Origin: Natrialba chahannaoensis JCM 10990
GTDB taxonomy: Archaea > Halobacteriota > Halobacteria > Halobacteriales > Natrialbaceae
Reading direction: 5' to 3'
Length of the DNA stretch: 48,313 nt
Assembly: GCF_000337135.1 (NCBI RefSeq)
Contig: NZ_AOIN01000077.1
Coordinates: forward strand, 1-48,313
Made by a program: the position numbers and the translations under genes
Part shown: positions 42,074 through 48,313 of the stretch, in pieces
Position numbering within the stretch: position 1 is the first letter of the stretch
Layout: the number at the start of each line of letters is the position of its first letter
Notes under the pieces: model-generated
What the model was told of the DNA's origin: nothing
The model's input: only the letters and a program-made list of their open reading frames with translations
Databases searched by the model: none

Positions 42074-43516
42074 ATGGGATTACCTGACGGTACCGACGAC
42101 AGCAGTGACGGCGGCGAGTTCCGAATCGAGGAGGACAGCCTCGGCGAGATGGAGGTTCCGGCCGACGCCTACTGGGGCGCACAGACCCAGCGCGCGATCC
42201 AGAACTTCCCAATCTCGGGAATTTCCTTCAGTCGCCGATTCATCCGCGGACTCGGCGTCGTCAAGAAGGCCGCCGCGCAGGCAAACCGTGACCTCGGACT
42301 GGTCGAAGACGACGTTGCAGAAGCGATCATTGAGGCCGCAGACGAGGTCACCGCCGGCGAACACGACGACCAATTCCCGGTCGATGTCTTCCAGACCGGC
42401 TCCGGCACGTCCTCGAACATGAACGTAAATGAGGTCATTGCCAACCGCGCCGCCGAGATTATGGGTGCGGAGATCGGCGACCGGGTCGTCCATCCGAACG
42501 ACCACGTCAACTACGGTCAGTCGAGTAACGATGTCATCCCGACCGCGATGCACGTCGCAAGCCTCGAAGCCGTCGAGAAGGACATCATCCCCGCGCTCGA
42601 TACACTCCGTGAGTCGCTCGAAGCGAAGGAAGAAGAGTTCGACGACGTCATCAAAACGGGCCGAACCCACCTGCAGGACGCGACACCCGTCACGCTCGGC
42701 CAGGAGTTTGGCGGTTACCGCACGCAGGTCGAGAAGGGACTCTCCCGCGTCGACAAGGCCCGTGAGCACCTCGCAGAACTCGCACTCGGCGGCACCGCGA
42801 CCGGCACTGGGCTCAACACACACGAGGAGTTCCCCGGCCGCGCCGCCGAGTACATCACGAAGGAGACCGGGGTTCAGTTCCGCGAAGCGGACAACCACTT
42901 CGAGGCACAGGCGGCCCACGACGCAATGTCTGAAGCTCACGGCGCACTCCGCGTCGTCGCCGGCTCGCTGAACAAGATCGCAAACGACCTTCGCCTGCTC
43001 GCTTCCGGCCCACGTAACAGCCTCGGCGAACTCGAGCAGCCCAAGAACCAGCCCGGCTCCTCGATCATGCCCGGTAAGATCAACCCGGTTGTCGCCGAGG
43101 CAGTCAACCAGGTCCACAAGCAGGTTGTCGGCAACGACGCCGCCGTTTCCGCCGGCGCTGCCGAGGGCCAGATCGACCTCAACCTCTACAAGCCCGTCCT
43201 CGCGCACAACTTCCTCGAGTCCGCCGAACTCATCTCGAACGCGAGTCAGGTCTTCGCCACCCGGTTTATCGACCCACTTGAGGCCAACGAGGAATTCTGT
43301 GAAAACCAGGTCGAACAGTCGATGGCGATGGCAACGTCGCTCAACGTCCACATCGGCTACGACAAGGCCAGCGAGGTCGCAAAGACTGCGCTCAAAGAGG
43401 GGAAGACCGTTCGCGAGGTCGTACTCGAGAAGGGCTACCTCTCAGAGGAAGAAGCCGACGAAGTGCTCGACCCTGCTGCGATGACTCAGCGCGGCATCCT
43501 CGGTCAGGACGACTAA
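42074..43516 (+). CDS. fumC: class II fumarate hydratase
   Basis: This 480-residue fumarase of the fumarase/aspartase superfamily converts fumarate and malate in the TCA cycle. It carries [71 protein letters not shown] and the signature [11 protein letters not shown]. The serine in that signature and His in HPNDHVN fit the class II active site. The class II form needs no Fe-S cluster. The ATG at 42074 follows the PH gene after 20 bp. Confidence 0.97.
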   Translation: MGLPDGTDDSSDGGEFRIEEDSLGEMEVPADAYWGAQTQRAIQNFPISGISFSRRFIRGLGVVKKAAAQANRDLGLVEDDVAEAIIEAADEVTAGEHDDQFPVDVFQTGSGTSSNMNVNEVIANRAAEIMGAEIGDRVVHPNDHVNYGQSSNDVIPTAMHVASLEAVEKDIIPALDTLRESLEAKEEEFDDVIKTGRTHLQDATPVTLGQEFGGYRTQVEKGLSRVDKAREHLAELALGGTATGTGLNTHEEFPGRAAEYITKETGVQFREADNHFEAQAAHDAMSEAHGALRVVAGSLNKIANDLRLLASGPRNSLGELEQPKNQPGSSIMPGKINPVVAEAVNQVHKQVVGNDAAVSAGAAEGQIDLNLYKPVLAHNFLESAELISNASQVFATRFIDPLEANEEFCENQVEQSMAMATSLNVHIGYDKASEVAKTALKEGKTVREVVLEKGYLSEEEADEVLDPAAMTQRGILGQDD

Positions 43517-43714
43517 ACTACTCCGTTCCGAGTTTCTGTTTACCACTCCGTTGACTGCTTTCCCCGTCGGCTGTTTTCGGTTGCTGTCAGCACACATCTT
43601 GACAGCGAACAATGCCATCGAAATCAGGAGTTCTCCGTTCTGCGTCTGTTTTTCTTCCGCAGTGTTCACGACCAAATCGACGCCATGGTGCCGTATCACG
43701 TCCGATATGGGCGG

Positions 43715-43724
43715 AATAAAAATA
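43715..43724 (+). promoter_or_regulatory. TATA region of the small zinc-finger gene
   Basis: AATAAAAATA lies about 43 bases upstream of the ATG at 43763, suggesting a short leader of about 15 bases. Confidence 0.4.
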
Positions 43725-43762
43725 CCCAAGCAGTTTTGGGGAATGCTCGCGTCAGACATAAT

Positions 43763-43996
43763 ATGCACACCTGTCGAGACTGCAACCAGTCGTTCCAGAC
43801 CGAACTCGCGCTCGAACTTCACCGAGACACTTGTCAGAAGGGACAACTGTTCTGTCAAGTCTGTGGCGACCGCTTCCGTGAAGCGGCTGCGACACAGGAT
43901 GGATGGCACTACGAATGTCCGAGCGAGGAGTGCGACGGTGAAGGGATTCAACAGGATCTCTATCACGTCGACGACGTTCGAACGGCGACACACTGA
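43763..43996 (+). CDS. small C2H2/CXXC zinc-finger protein (HVO_2901-like)
   Basis: This 77-residue protein starts [24 protein letters not shown], a C2H2-like finger, then has a second set, CQVCGDRF and [10 protein letters not shown]. It ends VDDVRTATH. It resembles a small haloarchaeal family typified, from memory, by HVO_2901. The upstream in-frame sequence (MVPYHVRYG onward) is a different composition, so I start at the internal ATG. A nucleic acid or protein interaction role is likely but untested. Confidence 0.8.
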   Translation: MHTCRDCNQSFQTELALELHRDTCQKGQLFCQVCGDRFREAAATQDGWHYECPSEECDGEGIQQDLYHVDDVRTATH

Positions 43997-44929
43997 CTGG
44001 GTTTGCAGGCGATTTTCGATTTGGTTGACGCCTAACTACTAGCCGCATTCAACTGGTTTCGGGGCCTGTCACGACTAAGGGCCTGTTTTTCGAGTTCTCG
44101 TCACCGCAGCCAGTGCACTCGGAATTAGGTATAGCACTATGAGATTTATTTGACTGGAATATGTCGCCATATGATGTTGCATGTTGTCTAATAACATTAT
44201 ATTCAACCCCTGTATCGCCGCCACTCCCGATTTATCTACTCCGCCACAATCAGTCCTGCAGCCCTGCCGTTCGGGGTCGGAACCAGAACTATCGCGGTCG
44301 CTCCATCGTAGCCGCTGACGGTCAGTACGTACCAGATCGCACGTGGGAAGCGCGGTTCGGAGCGAGAACGGCGAGTGAGAACCGTGGACGCTTCGATCAG
44401 TATGTTCCGTTTCAGTTGGTACTATCACTCCGAGACTGAGAGTGGAGCCCCTTGAGTGCCACCACTCAGCCTCTTCGCACTCTGTACCGTCGACGAATCG
44501 CTTCCACAGCCCCCCCTCGGTAACACAGACACACCGAGTCTGCACTGGCCCTCTCGCTTCAGCAGCTGACCCTCTCCCTGGCAGTGTACTCGAGTACACC
44601 ACGACCAAACAGTCTCGCGAGACACAGTTGCCGAATCCACGAACGGCTGCTTGCGACATCACCGCCAATAACCGCACATCGTTCCCCAATTCCACTCGAG
44701 AAATGGTTTCAGAGCGGTTGAATGAATCACCTGGCCCGGGAAACGCCACACCATCGAAACCCGCTCTGCGCCACTCTCAGAGCGTTCTGACACGCCCCTA
44801 CTGACTACCGAAGGAAGAGCTCCATTCTACGCAACGTACCGTCTGAGACTGGTCCGAAGATCCTCTTGAGGCGCGAGTGTGGCGGCCCCTCCCTCACGAT
44901 CTCTCCGATGGCGGTCCGTCTGTTAAGGC

Positions 44930-45165
44930 CACCCCGCTACTGCTGTCATCTGTCAACACCGTTTTGCTGTGCCAGCGGTCGATAAACTCACGGTGTCCGC
45001 TGTCTCCGCACATTTCTTCGCCGTCCTGGGCTACTGGGTGCTGATTTGTCTGTGTCTCTCGGTACTGGACCCGCTATAGGAACAACTGAAACGATTCACA
45101 CACTGATCACGTAGCTGTCTTGCGACCAGGTGTGTCCTGGCTTTCAGTGGCTACTCTAGTCGCCG
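44930..45165. other. possible dispersed non-coding repeat or IS end
   Basis: This stretch includes TATAGGAACAACTGAAACG, and downstream a perfect 5-bp stem (CCAGG-TGTGT-CCTGG, 45126-45140). It strikes me as resembling non-coding sequence dispersed in other haloarchaeal genomes, perhaps an IS200/IS605-type end, where such hairpins are typical. That is memory only and unverified. Confidence 0.25.
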
Positions 45166-45478
45166 CCGGGAGCTGCTCACTGGTGTTTCACACCGTTGCT
45201 GTGTGACTTTCGTCCCACCCGCCACCCGTTCGACGGACGGGTCTGGCGTTCAGACTCCCTTCTGTCCTGTTTGATCGATTGCTGGTGCTCGCTCAGACAA
45301 TGGGCTGTCCGTCCCATTCCCCACCACCCACCCCACCCCCAACGCCAGCCGTGACGATCACTCGACTGCTTACTTGGGGACGTACTCGAGTTCACCCTTC
45401 GATACCCAGCCTCCACTACCCGCAATCCACTCAGTCAGCGCGATCGAGGTCGCCTCCGTCGTGATCACTTCGCATCTG

Positions 45479-45588
45479 ATACTGTCGGACAGAAGTCAGT
45501 GAGAAGTCGGTCGAAAAGTCGCGGCCGTTCCCGAAGGTGACGGCCGCAGTAGCGCGCCCAATCTTCGAATAGTTCTGTCCGGCAGTAT
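45479..45588. mobile_element. 110-bp MITE-like element with inverted ends
   Basis: ATACTGTCGGACAGAA (45479-45494) is matched at the other end by TTCTGTCCGGCAGTAT (45573-45588), 15 of 16 positions being complementary. Inside, GCGGCCG (45521-45527) pairs with CGGCCGC (45541-45547). Each end is itself palindromic around CTGTC/GACAG. No transposase is inside and no clear target-site duplication is visible. It may be a MITE or a large regulatory palindrome. Confidence 0.5.
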
Positions 45589-45821
45589 GAATGCACGAGG
45601 AATGGGTGCCAGATTGAACTCGAGTACAGCCGCGAATTCGTGCCGACTCTCGCTGCGTTTGGCTCCCGTACTCGGGTGAGTTTTCCGCATATCTATCAGA
45701 AAGCGCGTATTCTTCAGGCCCCGGTAACCTGCTATACTCCGCTTTATTTCTGAACAGATATGTGAACTGACGGACCCACATTGGGACATACTGTATCTCA
45801 ATTTGTAGGTGTTTGGGGACG

Positions 45822-45900
45822 CTTATCTCAACTAATGTCTCTGTAACCGCCGCATTATGGGTGACAGAGATGGAGATAAACTCACTTAGCTCTACTAATG
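45822..45900. promoter_or_regulatory. nested inverted and direct repeats upstream of the recombinase pair
   Basis: Two near-identical words, CTTATCTCAACTAATG (45822-45837) and CTTAGCTCTACTAATG (45885-45900), lie 63 bp apart. Between and overlapping them are two perfect inverted pairs: TTATCTC/GAGATAA (45823-45829 and 45873-45879) and TCTCTGT/ACAGAGA (45838-45844 and 45864-45870). The position before the DUF5805-like gene suggests an operator or recombination site. Confidence 0.5.
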
Positions 45901-45936
45901 GGAACCTTGAATATCACGGCGATTGAGGGGTGCTGT

Positions 45937-46329
45937 ATGAGCGACTCTGCGGACACCTCTCGGAAGTCTGTCAAAGCGTACGTCCCGGCGTATCAGAAAG
46001 CAGAATGGCAATCACACGCCGACGAACTCGACATGAGCCAGAGCGAGTTTGTTCGGACGATGGTACAAGCCGGCCGAAAGGGGTTCGAACCCATCTCAGA
46101 GGAACCCACTTCTCAGGGGTCAGACCCTGGGGGTAACGCCCTCGAAACACAGGTCCTTAATTTACTCTCGTCTGACACGTATTCGTGGGACGAGCTCCTG
46201 GACGCGGTCAGCGAAGATATAGAATCGCGACTTGATGACACACTCGAGCAGCTTCAGTCTGACAACCGAATTCGATACAGTGGTCGCCATGGCGGATACA
46301 CGACGACTGGTGATAGCGATGGCAACTGA
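45937..46329 (+). CDS. DUF5805-like small protein upstream of recombinase
   Basis: This 130-residue protein begins MSDSADTSRKSVKAYVPAYQKAEWQSHADELDMSQSEFVRTMVQAG, which resembles a ribbon-helix-helix DNA-binding start. A Gly/Ser/Pro linker follows, and then a winged-helix-like C-terminal part ending DTLEQLQSDNRIRYSGRHGGYTTTG. From memory this is DUF5805, commonly encoded just before tyrosine recombinases in haloarchaea. It overlaps the recombinase start by 11 bases. A role as regulator or accessory factor for the recombinase is likely. Confidence 0.85.
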   Translation: MSDSADTSRKSVKAYVPAYQKAEWQSHADELDMSQSEFVRTMVQAGRKGFEPISEEPTSQGSDPGGNALETQVLNLLSSDTYSWDELLDAVSEDIESRLDDTLEQLQSDNRIRYSGRHGGYTTTGDSDGN

Positions 46330-47371
46330 CGCGACCGGACAGGTCGAGGACATCGACGACCCGATCGCCTACTTTCTCGACGACCAGCGCTATCACGGCA
46401 AGAGCGAACGGACGCTCGAAGCCTACGAGCGAGTTCTTCGACAGTTTGAGGCCTTCCTCGGCCAGGAGTTTGGCTCCGTGGAGGCGATTTCCGACGCGGA
46501 TCGACGGGCCTGCATGGCCTGGATTCACTCCCTGCGCGGCGAGTTCGAATCGAGCACGATTGCTACCTACGCCTCCTATCTCAACCGATTCTACGACTAT
46601 ATGAACCGCGTCGGCGCGTTCGAGGAGAACCCGATGGCGCTCGTCATGGAGGAACTGTCCGAATCCATCGACACAAACCCGACCAGACGAGAGCTCTCTA
46701 TCGACGAAATGCGGTCGTTCGTCGCCTCGATCTCCCACCCGCTAGAGCGCGCTGTCGTCGTCACACTGCTAAAGACCGGGATGCGTGTCGGTGAGCTCTG
46801 TAATCTCGACTTGCGGGATCTCAACGCTGACGTTGAGGCCGTTGCACTCGAGTGGACGCCGCGCGTCGAACTCGACCGCCGACCCTCGTCGGTGTACGTC
46901 TCCGATGAACCCTCCCGCGGCGCGGTCACGAACGGGGAGGTGCGGACGGCGTCGAACAAGCGAAAGCGTGAGACGGTGATTCCCGTTGACGACGAGTTGC
47001 GAACGGAACTCGAGTCCTGGCTCGCGATTCGGCCGGATGCAGTTTCGCCCGCAGAGCCGTTGTTTCTCGACACCAGAGACTCGTGGGGTGAACGCCTTAC
47101 GCCCTCAGACGTTCGTTATATCGTCGAAAAACACGCCCGTGAGCACGGCTGGTACCGGACTGGTGGGGGGACGACCGAGAACGTCACACCACACTACTTC
47201 CGGCACTTCTTCACCACTCATCTCCGGGACCGAACGGGTGATCGGGGGACTGTACAGTACCTCCGGGGTGACGTCGCAGGTGACGTGATCGATACGTACA
47301 CTCACAACTGGGGAGATCGGGTTCGAGAGACGTATCTGGACCATATTTACTCAATATCACTGCTAGAATAG
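46319..47371 (+). CDS. tyrosine recombinase/integrase (XerA-like)
   Basis: This 350-residue site-specific recombinase has an N-terminal SAM-like core-binding domain (about 13-105: YHGKSERTLEAYERVLRQFEAFL). The catalytic domain includes Arg156 in TGMRVGEL, the basic KRKRETVIPV, His292-x-x-Arg295 in PHYFRHFF, and the nucleophile Tyr327 in DTYTHNW. The ATG at 46319 overlaps the preceding stop; an in-frame ATG at 46289 would add ten residues. It resembles archaeal Xer-type integrases, but no tRNA attachment site is seen nearby, so mobility is unproven. Confidence 0.93.
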   Translation: MATDATGQVEDIDDPIAYFLDDQRYHGKSERTLEAYERVLRQFEAFLGQEFGSVEAISDADRRACMAWIHSLRGEFESSTIATYASYLNRFYDYMNRVGAFEENPMALVMEELSESIDTNPTRRELSIDEMRSFVASISHPLERAVVVTLLKTGMRVGELCNLDLRDLNADVEAVALEWTPRVELDRRPSSVYVSDEPSRGAVTNGEVRTASNKRKRETVIPVDDELRTELESWLAIRPDAVSPAEPLFLDTRDSWGERLTPSDVRYIVEKHAREHGWYRTGGGTTENVTPHYFRHFFTTHLRDRTGDRGTVQYLRGDVAGDVIDTYTHNWGDRVRETYLDHIYSISLLE

Positions 47372-47610
47372 ATACCTCTCCCACTTCTTGGAAATTATAT
47401 AACTATGGCTATTTTGTATGTCTTAGATTCGTCTGATGAACTGAATATGGCTATATCGAATACGGGTGTGCAAATTCTCTCTCAGTGAGTCTGGTTACAC
47501 CACAAAAAAGAAGTACGCTCTTTTTTACGAGAATTCACTACCCTACCGGCCCTTCGAATTTCTCATCCACCATCTTTACGGACATAAATGCAAGTATATA
47601 TTAGGACCTC
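47372..47610. other. AT-rich convergent intergenic region
   Basis: This 239-bp low-G+C stretch lies between the recombinase and the secreted protein. It has a direct repeat of TATGGCTAT (about 47404 and 47446) and a strong A/T hairpin (see terminator). A small frame at 47466-47696 runs into the opposite gene and is not believed. Confidence 0.5.
47504..47526. terminator. two-way terminator
   Basis: A perfect 8-bp stem, AAAAAAGA (47504-47511) with TCTTTTTT (47519-47526), lies between converging genes. It gives a T-run on both strands, suited to ending both transcripts. Confidence 0.5.
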
Positions 47611-48222
47611 TCAATTGTCTGTGGCAACAATTTGCTTTTGATCATCCTCCTGAAGTGCTATCTCTGGGGTGTCCACAGTCTCTGTTTCTATTTTGATAGC
47701 AGTCGTGTTGTGATCTGTTGATTCAGACAACGTTCCTTGCTGACTTTCAATTTGTTCGTGTTGGGGTCCGCCGTCCGTGGTGTGATCGTCGTCCGTTTGT
47801 TCGATTGACTGCATAGTTGATTCGTTCAGTGTGTGTGGTTCTTTGATATCAATGATATGCTCTGACTCAAAATGGACGTTTGCGAGGACCTGAGTTTGGT
47901 CAGATTCCTCGGCCGGTGCAAGCGAGACAATAGCCCGCTGTTCATCTGACTGTGGTGCCCACACTTCGAAGTGAATTGCCTCATCGTCATCGAAGTAGTT
48001 CATCATTTCATCACTGCTCCAAGCCGTTTCAACGGCTGCGTTAACGTCCGCTGCAGTTAGTGCCTCATGCGGGTCAACGACCGAAACGTCATGATTTTCC
48101 GGTATCACTTCGTTTTGAAGCGACTCATCTGCTGAAGTCGTCGTTGTTGCCGCTGCCAGGGCGGTTCCTACACTGATTATAAGCAATGCAGCAATCGCGA
48201 TTGTCGTTAGTTTGTATCTCAT
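47611..48222 (-). CDS. secreted acidic protein of unknown function
   Basis: This 203-residue protein starts MRYKLTTIAIAALLIISVGTALAAA, a Sec-type signal likely cut near residue 25. The mature part is Glu/Asp/Thr-rich, with one possibly folded part (NAAVETAWSSDEMMNYFDDDEAIHFEVWAPQSDEQRAIVSLAPAEE) and a long disordered Thr/Glu/Gln tail. No lipobox, PGF-CTERM or Tat motif is seen, so it may be released. A+T content is higher than in the core genes, suggesting a different origin. An in-frame ATG at 48252 would add ten residues. I do not recognise the family. Confidence 0.75.
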   Translation of the reverse strand: MRYKLTTIAIAALLIISVGTALAAATTTTSADESLQNEVIPENHDVSVVDPHEALTAADVNAAVETAWSSDEMMNYFDDDEAIHFEVWAPQSDEQRAIVSLAPAEESDQTQVLANVHFESEHIIDIKEPHTLNESTMQSIEQTDDDHTTDGGPQHEQIESQQGTLSESTDHNTTAIKIETETVDTPEIALQEDDQKQIVATDN

Positions 48223-48313
48223 CGCTCTTGTGTAGCACTTTGTTGATTTCACAGTGTGGCTTTGATAGCGTGTTTGAGCGCTTCTCTCCCTGGTTTCCGC
48301 AGTAGCTTGCGTC
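48223..48313. other. right edge
   Basis: The last 91 bases upstream of the secreted protein gene hold no recognisable feature apart from its expected promoter. The window ends before any further gene. Confidence 0.4.

Larger units (their letters stand above)
43997..45936. other. 1.9-kb gene-poor region
   Basis: No convincing gene is seen. The longer open frames on both strands have cysteine-, serine- and arginine-rich mixed composition with no motifs. Contents noted are a repeated GGGCCTGT word with a T-run (about 44064-44095), an AT-rich patch (44135-44215), two short hairpins (45126-45140 and 45182-45194), a 110-bp element with inverted ends (45479-45588) and nested repeats ahead of the recombinase pair. 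It may be the remains of mobile DNA. Confidence 0.55.

Noticed and set aside
40860-42212. 450-codon open frame on the minus strand opposite the PH-domain gene
   Set aside because: It is an antisense shadow of a clear membrane protein with bPH2 domains, Arg/His-rich and with no family signature.
44075-44749. 224-codon open frame on the minus strand in the gene-poor region
   Set aside because: Its composition is unlike haloarchaeal proteins (not acidic, many Cys, Arg and Trp), there is no motif or promoter, and the other strand has similar frames.
45431-45801. Two overlapping open frames of 101 and 116 codons on the minus strand
   Set aside because: They span the 110-bp inverted-repeat element, overlap each other in different frames and show no recognisable domain.
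46080-46093. GGGGTTCGAACCC resembling a tRNA T-loop
   Set aside because: No acceptor, D or anticodon arms can be built around it, and it lies within the DUF5805-like coding frame (RKGFEPIS).

Overview
The window is chromosomal DNA of a halophilic archaeon (class Halobacteria), probably family Natrialbaceae. The evidence is high G+C with very acidic proteins, Tat-type lipoprotein signals, a PGF-CTERM surface anchor, dodecin, CetZ, GatE, archaeal SRP19 and Gar1, an Orc1/Cdc6 initiator, TrmB-type regulation and near-leaderless promoters. I count 44 supportable protein genes, one of them frameshifted. I see no rRNA, tRNA or CRISPR array.

Layout. 1-7800 holds housekeeping genes: hisD, an IscA-type Fe-S protein, dodecin, a class V aminotransferase, a UspA protein, an MscS channel and small haloarchaeal proteins. 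8038-16694 is a carbohydrate uptake and catabolism locus: a TrmB regulator, a Tat lipoprotein binding protein, two MalF/MalG-type permeases, an ATPase, a Gfo/Idh/MocA oxidoreductase with a one-base frameshift, and an IolE-like sugar isomerase/epimerase. 16769-22185 holds a HalOD1 protein, a PAP2-type membrane protein, an orphan family 5 binding protein, the tubulin-like CetZ and a zinc ribbon. 22323-24708 is a pterin/folate pair (MptE-like kinase and dihydropteroate synthase).

25096-27384 is the most interesting part. An orc1/cdc6 gene is followed upstream by an 810-bp gene-free stretch with ORB-like repeats in both orientations, a 9-bp-arm hairpin and an AT-rich tract containing five CTAG tetramers. 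Downstream of orc1 lies an array of eight degenerate ~22-bp units. I read this as a candidate replication origin.

27385-43516 is again housekeeping: TrmJ-like methyltransferase, gatE, a B12-type ABC importer (btuD, btuC and divergent btuF), srp19-gar1, a presenilin-like protease, a Tat lipoprotein, cysS, a BolA-like protein, two bacterial-PH-domain membrane proteins and fumC.

43517-48313 looks like an accessory margin with lower G+C. It holds a small zinc-finger gene, about 1.9 kb without a convincing gene but with a 110-bp element bounded by 16-bp inverted repeats, a DUF5805-like gene overlapping a tyrosine recombinase, a two-way terminator, and an unrecognised secreted acidic protein. Hexanucleotide repeats coding for dipeptide runs recur in linkers or tails of four unrelated proteins, and several intergenic regions carry degenerate tandem repeats.
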